From the NCBI RefSeq assembly GCF_001641265.1, contig NW_020167520.1, forward strand, positions 2,418,001 to 2,482,000: a stretch of 64,000 bases of DNA. The letters are read 5' to 3'. Each line of letters starts with the position of its first letter. The first letter of the stretch is position 1. The stretch comes from Pseudogymnoascus destructans. Taxonomy: Eukaryota; Ascomycota; Leotiomycetes; Thelebolales; Thelebolaceae. The translations under genes and the position numbers were made by a program. A model generated the notes under the pieces. It made no database searches and was not told the DNA's origin. It saw nothing but the letters and a program-made list of their open reading frames with translations. This document shows, one piece after another, positions 44,123 through 55,756 of the stretch.

Positions 44123-44597
44123 TGTTACGACGGAACAAGAAGGCTGGCCAACTACAGGACAGGAAGGAGGGAGGTCGCATGAGACCGGCCCTGGTACCTG
44201 GAGGGGCAGCGGGGAATAGTAGTTCCGAAAGTATCACGTGACGGACTCGCAGGATGATGAGAAGAGTCCTAAGAGTCCAGGACTCTGAGGACTCGAGTGA
44301 GTTCCCAGGAGTCCACTAGGCACGTGATGGACTCGCAGGATGATGAGAAGAGTCCTAAGAGTCCAGGACTCCGAGGACTCGAGTGAGTTCCCAAGAGTCC
44401 ACTAGGCACGACGCCACTATATAAGTAGATAGTATTTCCTTAGATAGGAGCTTCGTGCTCAACTCAATACAGTATTTGTTATATACTAGTAACGTGTTAC
44501 TTGAAGCCTTTGTGTCTGATCCCCTGCCTCCTCTGATAAGTAAACCTTTACGCAAGAGAACCTCTGTGTCTTCTATCGTTTAGAAGTCAGCGTTACA
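44123..44597 (+). repeat. 3' LTR of element A
   Basis: Same 475-bp length and the same 86-bp duplication as the 5' LTR. Differences seen: CCG to CTG once and CAA to CGA twice within the duplicated units. Confidence 0.95.
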
Positions 44598-47500
44598 CTT
44601 GCCCAATTCGCTCTAGAATTTCAAAGGTCCCACTTGCTTGTGGTCTAGCTTCTTTGATGGCCTCTGTGTCTTTATATTTCGAGTTGAAAGCCATACTCTG
44701 TCTCCCACTTGATAGCGTGGTGCAGGTTTCCTTTTCTTGTTCGCGAAATGTTCCATTTTTGCTTGCGAGAGCGTGATTTCATCCTGCAGAAACTCCCAAA
44801 CCTTTGCCATGGTCTGAGCTATGTTCTTGTGCTCTTGTTTGGCTTCGTGATATGCTTGCTGCTCTGTATCGAAGCTCATTCTTGGTTCATAGCCCTTGTT
44901 CGCAAAAAATGCACTTGTCTTGGTTGCATCTGATGGCAAACTGTTGGCAGCAAACTCCGCCATGCACAAGTATGAAACCCAATTGTCTTGAAGATAGTTC
45001 ACATGAGCTCGCAAGTAGCGTTCGAGCTCTGCATTGAATCGCTCAGTCTGTTCATCTGTTTCTGGGTGGAAGGCAGTTGAAAGTTTGGCCGAAATTTTCC
45101 AAATTTGCAGAGCAAACTCCAGATTCTGCAATGAACTAAGGACCTCTGTCTGATATTATCGAGTTTGGTAGACCATGGTGCTTCCATACATGTCAAAGTA
45201 AGAGCTGTGCTGTAGCTTCTGCAGTAGTCCCTTCTTGCCCAGCGAAACACGGAATGAAATGTCTTTCTTTCGTCAACCTGCATGCAACAACCAAGATAGC
45301 ATTGTTCCCTTCACAGAGTGGTAATCCTGTCACGAGATCCATTGATATATCCATCCATGGTCGACTGTCAATAGGGATTGGTTGTAGAAGTCCGTTGTAG
45401 GAATCTCGAGATGGTTTCGATCTTCGACAACTATGGCAGTTTTTGATATCGAATTATTGTTTTGTCCATGTTTGGCCAGTAATAGTGCTGTTTCATGACT
45501 CGCAGCATCTTTCCAGCTCCTGGATGTCCCATAGAAGGTTGTCATGAACTTCTCTCAACAAGTCCACCTGAATGGTTTCTGGCACCCAAACTCGATTTTG
45601 ATATTCTAGCATGCCGTTTTTGAGTTCGCAATAAGCCAATGCAACCTCTTTGCTTGTTCGATCACCATTCTCAAGCTTCTGTAGTGTAGCCTTGCAGAAT
45701 TTGTCTTCCAGTTGAGACTTTTGGATTTTCTCAAGAATTGTCATTTCTCTGATATGAGTTTCCACTGGAGCTAGCTGAGCTGTTTGGCCTTGTTCTTTGA
45801 GTTTCTGAATGTCTGGATGTAGCCTCGAAGGTGGTAGCAACACCTGAAGCTGTTGCTTTTGTCGATCATCCTCATCATTGCCTTCTGGTCTGTCACCAGG
45901 CCTTCGAGTCAAAGCATCTGCTTTTCCATTTTGCTTCCCAGGCCTATAGATGATCTGGAAGTTGTATCGAGAGAGGAATTCAGCCCATCGAGCTTGTCTT
46001 CTTGTCAGGCTTCTTGGTGGACATGAAGTATTCCAAGCTTTTGTGATCAGACAAGACTTGGACTGGAAAATCTGTCCCTTTCAAGTTCTGGTCTCCATGC
46101 TTCGAAACATCTGATGATTGCAAGCAATTCCTTGTCATATATCTCGTAATTGCATTCTGCAGGTGCTAGCTTTTTTCGAGAAGTATGCAACTGGATGTAG
46201 AACCCCTTGATCATCTTTTTGTGACAAGACTCCTGATGAGATGAAGTCTGAGGAATCTGCTTCGACATAGGCTGTCTTGTTTCTATCGAAATGCTCAAGA
46301 CAGGAGCTTCTGTGACTGTTTGTTTCAACAGCTCGAATGCAGTTTGGCATGCATGAGTCCATTCGAATATCTGATCCTTTCTGGTAAGGTTCACCAATGG
46401 CCTCATGATGCTGGAGTAATTTCGGATGAACCTTCGATAGAAATTGCAGAATCCAATGAAAGCTTGCATATCCCTGAGCGATTTTGGAGTTTGCCATTCC
46501 AATATAGTAGAAACCTTTGCAGGGTCCATGCGAATGCCATTGACTCCCACGATGAGTCCTAGGAATTTGGTTTCTTGGACGAAAAAACTCACATTTTGAG
46601 ATATCTGCTTGCAGTCCAGCTTCTCGAAGCTTCTGTAGGACTTTCCTTATGTGCTCTGTATGCTCCGCTCGAGTAGCACTGTAGATAAGAATGTCATCCA
46701 TGTATGCGTGACGAATTGGTTGAGGTAATCCATGAGGGTTTCATTCATGTACCTCTGGAATGTTGCTGGACATTTGTGAGTCCGAAGGGCATGACCTTGT
46801 ATTTGTAGTATCCAAATCGAGTTCTGAATGTAGTGAGGTCTTCATCTTCTTCTGTCTGCATTCGAATTCGATTGAAGGCATGTCGAATGTCCAGTTTGGT
46901 GAGATATTTTGCTCCTATGACTTGGGCCAGCGTTTCATCAATGAGTGGTATGGGATATCGATCCTTTTTCGTTATGGCATTTAGCTTCCTGTAGTCAACA
47001 CAGAATCAAAGACCACCACCTGGCTTTCTCACAAACATAATGGGTGAAGAGTATGGGGCTTTGCTTGCTTCAATGAACCCTTTTGGCAAGTGCTCGAAGA
47101 CATATTCTTCAACCAAATCAAGTTCTTCCTTTGACATATTCCAGAGTGGTGCATATCCCAGCTTTGCATCACCTTCGAGTTCAATATGATGGTCTGAAGG
47201 TCGATGGGGAGGTAGCTTGTCTGCTGCCATTTTTGAAAAAACATCCAAAAATTCATGAAATTCCTTCGGAAGGATCAGTCGAGAGCCAATTTCTTCAGTT
47301 TTGGTCTTGTTCTTGTGCTCGATTATGTCCTTCATTGATATAGCAAAGACTTGAGCTCCTCTTTGCTTCATGAGCATTCGAAATGGTGCTGCGCCAATCA
47401 TTGCTATGGTGCAAGGTTTTGGTTTTTCACTTTCGGAGCAGGTTCCGGAGGAGGCATTTCTTTGGCTTTCTTCTTTGGCCTTTGTCTTTCGCTTTTAGAT

Positions 47501-49299
47501 ATAGGCTCTGTTTCGAGGGCTCGATCTGGTATAGAATGGTTGCAATAATCTCCAGTGAAGAGGACTTGATCATTGATCATATCGAGAACAACTCCATGTT
47601 GCTTCATCCAAGCTTTCCCGAGAATGATGGAATGTTTTCCCAGCGAAGTAATGAATAATGGACATAGGCTTTCCACATGCTCTCCCACTTGTAGTCGAGG
47701 ATATATAGCATGTGTGATAGCAGGGGCAGCCTCTCCATTGAATCCTTCAACTTGTTTTGGCTTCACAAGTTCGACTGGGGCTATCCCTTCGATTTCACAT
47801 ATTCTTTCTGCATCAGCAGCATTAATGAAGTTTCCACCTGTGGCACCAGTATCGATCAATGCATGGACAATAGCTTTGTATTTTCCTATTCTACAAGTAG
47901 CTAAGAAAGGGGTGTCCGGATCAAAACTGGATCTCGAGGAAGAAGCTGCAATTCTGGCTGCACTGCCTCTAGTGATGACTTGTCTAGAGGCTATTCGTTT
48001 TCCGAATCGATGATAGACTCAGCTGTAGATACCTCATTCACTTGAGCTTTGAGCTTCTGGGGACAGTCTCGAGCTTGATGTCCATTTTGTCGGCATATGA
48101 AGCATTTCCCAAGTTTCATGAGCATTTCTTTTGCTGGATCTTGATGCGGTGGTCGATACAGCTTCTGCGTCTTGTTTTGCATGTTGGAATCCATTGTAGG
48201 TTGAGGGATTGAAGTTCGAAGTGCCTGGCCTGATTTTGAGTTTGGCCCATGTTGTTCAAAAATGACTTTGCTTCCTTTTGTCTTCTTGTTCCTTGATCCG
48301 CTGAATGTTCTGGTCGATGAGCATGCATTTCTTTGCAAACTCGTGAAGTGTAGTAGCTCCAACTTCAGCCACTAAGGCTTTCTGCATCTGTTGGTTGACT
48401 TTGAAGCGCAAGTCATCCAGCAAAGTTTCTTCAGAGTAATCAAGCTCTGTCGCGAGCCTTTGGAACTCAGCCCAGAACACTGCAAAGGTGTTGTTTCTCT
48501 GATACAGCTTTCGATACTCAGTTTGAGCTGTGTGCCTTCGATCGGATCACTGAAGACTTTTTCCAAAACTTCAAGAATTTCTTCTGCTGTCTGCAATTTG
48601 TTTGTAGAGTTTGGTCGAAGCCTTGGATTGACATGTCGAACTGCCAGTCCTCCCAGTCGACTCTGAATGTAGCTCATTTGTAAAGTCTGTGTTGGAAAAT
48701 GATCAATGTTGGCTTCGAGCTTGAGGCGAATTTTCACAACCCAGTCTTCAAATGCTGCTCTATCCCATCTGTGAGGATTGGAGGGTCTGGAATCCGAGCT
48801 GACAGTCGACTGTGAGAGTGGTGTCCTGGTTCATTCTTCAGAGCTTGTTGGGTTTGCGTTTCAAGATATTTCTGAATTGTTTGTTGCTCTGTGATTTGTT
48901 GCTCGTTCCTCTGGATCAGTTCCTGTAACTGGAGAATGGCATCATCCTTTTCAGCCAGTATCGAATTTTGAGTCCTCTGCTAGGCCAAATAGTCCCGAAG
49001 AATGTTCTTGGTGCAAAGTCCATGCCATTTTCTGGTTGGCGACAGATAGTTTCTGGAATTCGTCAAAGGTTTCAACATTCCATTCAGCCTTTTCATGTCG
49101 ATTTGCAAGTATAGATTCATGTCTCTCTTGAGCTGTTTTGCCCAGAGTGTGAAGGAGTTTTGGATTGAAATTAGGATCATGAAGTTCATTGGTTTGGTTT
49201 GCAGAGCTTGGAATTGATGCTCCTTCTGCCAGGATTCCTGGTCTTGTTCTGGATCATTTCGAGCTGCCATTGCAGCTTTTTCTCAGCTGTATAAGCCAT
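44598..49299 (-). pseudogene. Element B gag-pol, left copy, many frameshifts
   Basis: gag start ATG 49299. Recognisable in order: gag with CCHC knuckle CFICRQNGHQARDC (48100), protease LIDTGATGGNF (47850), RT start, TGA at 47008-47006 before FCVDY, YMDDILIYS (46700), RNase H, integrase zinc finger region, integrase core and KHGL/ISDRG region, C-terminal GDRVWLSTRNIKTQRPSKKL. At least ten single-base insertions or deletions relative to the right copy break it (for example near 45107, 45440, 46003, 46577, 46724). Some stretches are better here than on the right (EGDAKLGYAPLW, LILPKEFHEFLD). The pattern suggests sequencing error more than decay. Confidence 0.8.
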
Positions 49300-49681
49300 A
49301 GCGAGTTGCTATTTCAATTTCGGTTATATCGTCAAGTCAGACACATATTGCCAAAGGCCCTATTGTGCAGTTGTTGGCTGTAGGAGCCACTCGAGAGGAG
49401 CGCACTTCCCTCACAGTTATATCCTTGTCGAGGGAGCGTTGTAAAAGGTCTGACTTGCGAAGGTGGTGTGTGTGTGTCGAGCTGACTGTCGAAAGCCAAC
49501 TTTGAGAGGTTGCCTCGAGATCGTCCTGGAATCGACTTCAGGATAAGGTTTCTGGTTCTGGGGTTTCAAAGAGTGGATTTCGATTTCGATTTCAGAAGAG
49601 GGTTCAGCTCAAAGAGCAGGAAAAGAGGTATAAGAGAGATTGAGTTTTATGTCACGGTTCACCAAGGCATAGGGCGCCAGT

Positions 49682-49902
49682 TGGGTATTATGAATTAAAC
49701 TCAATCTAGAGAAGAAAGGAAAGAGAAGAGGAGCACTCGAGCAGTGGCTCGATCTATATACAGCTATTGTGGAGTGAATTCTCTTTAGCGAGACCAGTTC
49801 TGAGAATTCACTCCACAACTGAAAACTTCGCTCCAACCCCGGAAAGCTCCCCACACCCCTGAACCCCCACTCGAGCTGCAAGGCGCACTTGATATCGTAA
49901 CA
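49682..49902 (-). repeat. LTR of element B (left copy)
   Basis: 221 bp; reads TGTTACGATATC on the minus strand from 49902 and ends ATACCCA at 49682. Two bases further, TGGCGCCC (plus strand GGGCGCCA) is a tRNA-type primer-binding site. Confidence 0.8.
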
Positions 49903-50596
49903 GTGAGAGCTCAATCCTAGGCTGAGCTAGAGCTCGGAATTGAGCTCTCGGGCTCTGATCTCAGCCCTAAGCCTAAGCCCTAGCGTAGGAGCTAGGCTCG
50001 AGTGCTAGGTCAGCCTAGGACTAAGCTTCCTGGCCCTATAATTGAGAAAGCTATAGCAGTGTAAGGACACAGGGCACCCAGCTCACAGTAATAGCATATG
50101 GGAGTGCGAGTCGGAGGCTAAACAGATGCTATCCTATAGGTCTACTACGAAGGATACAAAAAAGATGAAGAGAGGAACCCCTGTTGGGTTAATCTCCTTA
50201 AGTACCTGAAACGGGTCCGACTCGGCTAACCTGCCTTCACCCTCACCACGTGACCATGACTTGTCCGACTCAGATACCTTCCATCACTGAGGGAGAGGAA
50301 CCCCCGTTGGGTCAATCTCCTCAAGTACCTGAAACGGGTCCGACTCGGCTAACCTGCCTTAACTCTTATCATGTGACCGTAACCTGCCCGACTCAGATCC
50401 TTTCCGTCACTGAGGGACAGGCATCCTTACAAGCAGCTACTCAAAGAACCAGGGTTTCTATGATATGCAAGTATACAAAGAAGCATGATATCTAACACTT
50501 TGATATTAGAGCTATAGTCTCTATGAAGGTCCCTCAAGAGGATAGAACCTTAACTGATAATAAGAGGCTCGTTGCACGCATTTTAGAAGAGCATTA
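49903..50596 (+). mobile_element. Copia-like LTR and leader remnant (left copy)
   Basis: Counterpart of 55757-56450; see that entry. Contains two 123-bp direct repeats from 50174 and 50297 and the primer-site-like CTTTGATATTAGAGC near 50498. Confidence 0.45.
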
Positions 50597-50933
50597 ACGT
50601 GGTTGTACACCGAGTCGTGAATGTCACTGAGTCGTGAACTTTTCCCTACTTAGCTACCTACGAACTTCAACATGCGTTTCCTCCACAACTACCAATGGAA
50701 ATCCAAACCCAAGAAGCGCGAATCATTCTAGCTATTGAGGCTCTTCAAACATGTAAATCGCTTAATCGCAGGTCTGCATCAATACTATATAAAGTGCCTT
50801 ATTCTACGCTTACTGATAGAATGGCCGGCCGACCTTCTCGACGCGAAACCAAAGCCAATAGTCATAAATTGACTGAGCTAGAAGAGGAAGTGATTATTCG
50901 AAATATATTGGATATGGATGCAAGAGGATTTGC
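50597..50933 (+). mobile_element. 5' fragment of the pogo element, left copy
   Basis: Starts ACGTGGTTGTACACCGAG after TA and includes ATG 50695 and the first 79 or so transposase codons (MEIQTQEARIILAIEALQ ... NILDMDARGF), then stops at the N. It is the same as 56451-56787. Confidence 0.9.
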
Positions 50934-50934
50934 N
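50934..50934. other. Single N: assembly join
   Basis: The only ambiguous base in the window. The sequence to its left ends in the pogo transposase; the sequence to its right starts in element B integrase. Both sides are repeated elsewhere so that 45091-50933 matches 50935-56787. Confidence 0.95.
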
Positions 50935-53834
50935 GAAATTTTCCAAATTTTGCAGAGCAAACTCCAGACTTCTGCAATGAACTGAGGACCTCTGTCTGAT
51001 ATTATCGAGTTTGGTAGACCATGGTGCTTCCATACATGTCGAAGTAAGAGCTGTGCTGTAGCTTCTGCAGTAGTCCCTTCTTGCCCAGCGAAACACGGAA
51101 TGAAATGTCTTTCTTTCGTCAACCTGCATGCAACAACCAAGATAGCATTGTTCCCTTCACAGAGTGGTAATCCTGTCACGAAATCCATTGATATATCCAT
51201 CCATGGTCGACTGTCAATAGGGATTGGTTGTAGAAGTCCATTGTAGGAATCTCGAGATGGTTTCGATCTTCGACAACTATGGCAGTTTTTGATATATCGA
51301 ATTATTGTTTTGTCCATGTTTGGCCAGTAATAGTGCTGTTTCATGACTCGCAGCATCTTTCCAGCTCCTGGATGTCCCATAGAAGGTTGTTCATGAACTT
51401 CTCTCAACAAGTCCACCTGAATGGTTTCTGGCACCCAAACTCGATTTTGATATTCTAGCATGCCGTTTTTGAGTTCGCAATAAGCCAATGCAACCTCTTT
51501 GCTTGTTCGATCACCATTCTCAAGCTTCTGTAGTGTAGCCTTGCAGAATTTGTCTTCCAGTTGAGACTTTTGGATTTTCTCAAGAATTGTCATTTCTCTG
51601 ATATGAGTTTCCACTGGAGCTAGCTGAGCTGTTTGGCCTTGTTCTTTGAGTTTCTGAATGTCTGGATGTAGCCTCGAAGGTGGTAGCAACACCTGAAGCT
51701 GTTGCTTTTGTCGATCATCCTCATCATTGCCTTCTGGTCTGTCACCAGGCCTTCGAGTCAAAGCATCTGCTTTTCCATTTTGCTTCCCAGGCCTATAGAT
51801 GATCTGGAAGTTGTATCGAGAGAGGAATTCAGCCCATCGAGCTTGTCTTCTTGTCAGCTTCTTGGTGGACATGAAGTATTCCAAGCTTTTGTGATCAGAC
51901 AAGACTTGGACTGGAAAATCTGTCCCTTCAAGTTCTGGTCTCCATGCTTCGAAACATCTGATGATTGCAAGCAATTCCTTGTCATATATCTCGTAATTGC
52001 ATTCTGCAGGTGCTAGCTTTTTCGAGAAGTATGCCACTGGATGTAGAACCCCTTGATCATCTTTTTGTGACAAGACTCCTGATGAGATGAAGTCTGAGGA
52101 ATCTGCTTCGACATAGGCTGTCTTGTTTCTATCGAAATGCCTCAAGACAGGAGCTTCTGTGACTGTTTGTTTCAACAGCTCGAATGCAGTTTGGCATGCA
52201 TGAGTCCATTCGAATATCTGATCCTTTCTGGTAAGGTTCACCAATGGCCTCATGATGCTGGAGTAATTTCGGATGAACCTTCGATAGAAATTGCAGAATC
52301 CAATGAAAGCTTGCATATCCCTGAGCGATTTTGGAGTTCGCCATTCCAATATAGTAGAAACCTTTGCAGGGTCCATGCGAATGCCATTGACTCCCACGAT
52401 GAGTCCTAGGAATTTGGTTTCTTGGACGAAAAACTCACATTTTGAGATATCTGCTTGCAGTCCAGCTTCTCGAAGCTTCTGTAGGACTTTCCTTATGTGC
52501 TCTGTATGCTCCGCTCGAGTAGCACTGTAGATAAGAATGTCATCCATGTATGCGGTGACGAATTGGTTGAGGTAATCCATGAGGGTTTCATTCATGTACC
52601 TCTGGAATGTTGCTGGACCATTTGTGAGTCCGAAGGGCATGACCTTGTATTTGTAGGATCCAAATCGAGTTCTGAATGTAGTGAGGTCTTCATCTTCTTC
52701 TGTCTGCATTCGAATTCGATTGAAGGCATGTCGAATGTCCAGTTTGGTGAGATATTTTGCTCCTATGACTTGGGCCAGCGTTTCATCAATGAGTGGTATG
52801 GGATATCGATCCTTTTTCGTTATGGCATTTAGCTTCCTGTAGTCAACACAGAATCAAAGACCACCACCTGGCTTTCTCACAAACATAATGGGTGAAGAGT
52901 ATGGGGCTTTGCTTGCTTCAATGAACCCTTTTGGCAAGTGCTCGAAGACATATTCTTCAACCAAATCAAGTTCTTCCTTTGACATATTCCAGAGTGGTGC
53001 ATATTCTTTGCATCACCTTCGAGTTCAATATGATGGTCTGAAGGTCGATGGGGAGGTAGCTTGTCTGCTGCCATTTTTGAAAAAACATCCAAAAATTCAT
53101 GAAATTCCTTCGAAGGATCAGTCGAGAGCCAATTTCTTCAGTTTTGGTCTTGTTCTTGTGCTCGATTATGTCCTTCATTGATATAGCAAAGACTTGAGCT
53201 CCTCTTTGCTTCATGAGCATTCGAAATGGTGCTGCGCCAATCATTGCTATGGTGCAAGGTTTTGGTTTTTCCACTTTCGGAGCAGGTTCCGGAGGAGGCA
53301 TTTCTTTGGCTTTCTTCTTTGGCCTTTGTCTTTCGCTTTTAGATATAGGCTCTGTTTCGAGGGCTCGATCTGGTATAGAATGGTTGCAATAATCTCCAGT
53401 GAAGAGGACTTGATCATTGATCATATCGAGAACAACTCCATGTTGCTTCATCCAAGCTTTCCCGAGAATGATGGAATGTTTTCCCAGCGAAGTAATGAAT
53501 AATGGACATAGGCTTTCCACATGCTCTCCCACTTGTAGTCGAGGATATATAGCATGTGTGATAGCAGGGGCAGCCTCTCCATTGAATCCTTCAACTTGTT
53601 TTGGCTTCACAAGTTCGACTGGGGCTATCCCTTCGATTTCACATATTCTTTCTGCATCAGCAGCATTAATGAAGTTTCCACCTGTGGCACCAGTATCGAT
53701 CAATGCATGGACAATAGCTTTGTATTTTCCTATTCTACAAGTAGCTAAGAAAGGGGTGTCCGGATCAAAACTGGATCTCGAGGAAGAAGCTGCAATTCTG
53801 GCTGCACTGCCTCTAGTGATGACTTGTCTAGAGG
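50935..53834 (-). pseudogene. Element B pol, right copy
   Basis: Read in the -1 frame relative to gag; open from the gag end: RKIASRQ-like lead, protease ALIDTGATGGNF, a four-base loss near 53007 and one-base loss near 53111 relative to the left copy, RT with TGA at 52856-52854 before FCVDYRKLN (Arg expected), FGLTNGPATFQRYMN, YMDDILIYS, RNase H (AYVEADSSDFISSGVLSQ), integrase finger (HPGAGKMLRVMKQHYYWP ... CHSCRRSK), core ISMDFVTGLP and IISDRGPQF up to the N. From 52709 to 50935 the frame is intact. No chromodomain can be judged because the 3' end is missing. Confidence 0.85.
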
Positions 53835-55151
53835 CTATTCGTTTTCCGAATCGATGATAGACTCAGCTGTAGATACCTCATTCACTTGAGCTTTGAGCTT
53901 CTGGGGACAGTCTCGAGCTTGATGTCCATTTTGTCGGCATATGAAGCATTTCCCAAGTTTCATGAGCATTTCTTTTGCTGGATCTTGATGCGGTGGTCGA
54001 TACAGCTTCTGCGTCTTGTTTTGCATGTTGGAATCCATTGTAGGTTGAGGGATTGAAGTTCGAAGTGCCTGGCCCTGATTTTGAGTTTGGCCCATGTTGT
54101 TCAAAAATGACTTTGGCTTCCTTTTGTCTTCTTGTTCCTTGATCCGCTGAATGTTCTGGTCGATGAGCATGCATTTCTTTGCAAACTCGTGAAGTGTAGT
54201 AGCTCCAACTTCAGCCACTAAGGCTTTCTGCATCTGTTGGTTGACTTTGAAGCGCAAGTCATCCAGCAAAGTTTCTTCAGAGTAATCAAGCTCTGTCGTG
54301 AGCCTTTGGAACTCAGCCCAGAACACTGCAAAGGTGTTGTTTCTCTGATACAGCTTTCGATACTCAGTTTGAGCTGTGTGCCTTCGATCGGGATCACTGA
54401 AGACTTTTTCCAAAACTTCAAGAATTTCTTCTGCTGTCTGCAATTTGTTTGTAGAGTTTGGTCGAAGCCTTGGATTGACATGTCGAACTGCCAGTCCTCC
54501 CAGTCGACTCTGAATGTAGCTCATTTGTAAAGTCTGTGTTGGAAAATGATCAATGTTGGCTTCGAGCTTGAGGCGAATTTTCACAACCCAGTCTTCAAAT
54601 GCTGGCTCTATCCCATCTGTGAGGATTGGAGGGTCTGGAATCCGAGCTGACAGTCGACTGTGAGAGTGGTGTCCTGGTTCATTCTTCAGAGCTTGTTGGG
54701 TTTGCGTTTCAAGATATTTCTGAATTGTTTGTTGCTCTGTGATTTGTTGCTCGTTGCTCTGGATCAGTTCCTGTAACTGGAGAATGGCATCATCCTTTTC
54801 AGCCAGTATCGAATTTGAGTCCTCTGCTAGGGCCAAATAGTCCCGAAGAATGTTCTTGTGCAAAGTCCATGCCATTTTCTGGTTGGCGACAGATAGTTTC
54901 TGGAATTCGTCAAAGGTTTCAACATTCCATTCAGCCTTTTCATGTCGATTTGCAAGTATAGATTCATGTCTCTCTTGAGCTGTTTTGCCCAGAGTGTGAA
55001 GGAAGGTTTTGGATTTGAAATTAGGATCATGAAGTTCATTGGTTTGGTTTGCAGAGCTTGGAATTGATGCTCCTTCTGCCAGGGATTCCTGGTCTTGTTC
55101 TGGATCATTTCGAGCTGCCATTGCAGCTTTTTCTTCAGCTGTATAAGCCAT
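53835..55151 (-). CDS. Element B gag
   Basis: 438 residues, uninterrupted (MAYTAEEKAAMAARNDPEQD). Helical N-terminus, Gln-rich coiled-coil-like stretch (QLQELIQSNEQQITEQQTIQ), capsid-like domain from about residue 185 (FEDWVVKIRLKLEANIDHF, LGGLAVRHVNPRLRP, FAVFWAEFQRLTTELDY), CCHC knuckle CFICRQNGHQARDC near residue 408. It ends DSENE with TAG; the pol frame overlaps it at -1, but the junction (G-GAA-AAC) is not a canonical slippery site. Confidence 0.88.
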   Translation of the reverse strand: MAYTAEEKAAMAARNDPEQDQESLAEGASIPSSANQTNELHDPNFKSKTFLHTLGKTAQERHESILANRHEKAEWNVETFDEFQKLSVANQKMAWTLHKNILRDYLALAEDSNSILAEKDDAILQLQELIQSNEQQITEQQTIQKYLETQTQQALKNEPGHHSHSRLSARIPDPPILTDGIEPAFEDWVVKIRLKLEANIDHFPTQTLQMSYIQSRLGGLAVRHVNPRLRPNSTNKLQTAEEILEVLEKVFSDPDRRHTAQTEYRKLYQRNNTFAVFWAEFQRLTTELDYSEETLLDDLRFKVNQQMQKALVAEVGATTLHEFAKKCMLIDQNIQRIKEQEDKRKPKSFLNNMGQTQNQGQALRTSIPQPTMDSNMQNKTQKLYRPPHQDPAKEMLMKLGKCFICRQNGHQARDCPQKLKAQVNEVSTAESIIDSENE

Positions 55152-55535
55152 AGCGAGTTGCTATTTCAATTTCGGTTTATATCGTCAAGTCAGACACATA
55201 TTGCCAAAGGCCCTATTGTGCAGTTGTTGGCTGTAGGAGCCACTCGAGAGGAGCGCACTTCCCTCACAGTTATATCCTTGTCGAGGGAGCGTTGTAAAAG
55301 GTCTGACTTGCGAAGGTGGTGTGTGTGTGTCGAGCTGACTGTCGAAAGCCAACTTTGAGAGGTTGCCTCGAGATCGTCCTGGAATCGACTTCAGGATAAG
55401 GTTTCTGGTTCTGGGGTTTTCAAAGAGTGGATTTCGATTTCGATTTCAGAAGAGGGTTCAGCTCAAAGAGCAGGAAAAGAGGTATAAGAGAGATTGAGTT
55501 TTATGTCACGGTTCACCAAGGCATAGGGCGCCAGT

Positions 55536-55756
55536 TGGGTATTATGAATTAAACTCAATCTAGAGAAGAAAGGAAAGAGAAGAGGAGCACTCGAGCAGTG
55601 GCTCGATCTATATACAGCTATTGTGGAGTGAATTCTCTTTAGCGAGACCAGTTCTGAGAATTCACTCCACAACTGAAAACTTCGCTCCAACCCCGGAAAG
55701 CTCCCCACACCCCTGAACCCCCACTCGAGCTGCAAGGCGCACTTGATATCGTAACA
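55536..55756 (-). repeat. 5' LTR of element B (right copy)
   Basis: 221 bp, starts TG and ends CA on either strand. Adjacent GGGCGCCA on the plus strand (complement of TGGCGCCC, two-base gap) marks a tRNA-primed element. Confidence 0.8.

Larger units (their letters stand above)
37600..44597 (+). mobile_element. Ty3/gypsy chromovirus (element A), full length
   Basis: 6998 bp with two 475-bp LTRs (37600-38074 and 44123-44597) that start TGTTACGACGG and end GCGTTACA. I counted only three differences between LTRs, so insertion is recent. Order gag, pol (protease, RT, RNase H, integrase, chromodomain), antisense ORF, polypurine tract (GGGGAAGGGAGCGAG, 44108-44122). The flanks do not form a target duplication (AAGAG before, CTTGC after) and belong to two different transposons. 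Confidence 0.95.
44598..49902 (-). mobile_element. Ty3/gypsy element B, left-contig copy, truncated in integrase
   Basis: Minus-strand element with 5' LTR at 49682-49902, leader, gag, pol; it stops at 44598 inside the integrase C-terminal region (GPFEILERIGQ) where element A begins, so its 3' end and 3' LTR are absent. From 45091 rightward it is the counterpart of 50935-55756. Many one-base indels. Confidence 0.85.
50935..55756 (-). mobile_element. Ty3/gypsy element B, right-contig copy
   Basis: Minus strand. 5' LTR 55536-55756 (221 bp, TGTTACGATATC ... ATACCCA), primer site TGGCGCCC next to it on the minus strand, leader of about 380 bp, gag, pol, cut at the N within integrase. No 3' LTR. 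The five bases after the LTR are GTGAG, the presumed target half. Confidence 0.88.

Noticed and set aside
53835..53860. Programmed frameshift site at the element B gag end
   Set aside because: pol is in the -1 frame, but the local G-GAA-AAC is not a canonical X-XXY-YYZ heptamer and no stem is obvious.
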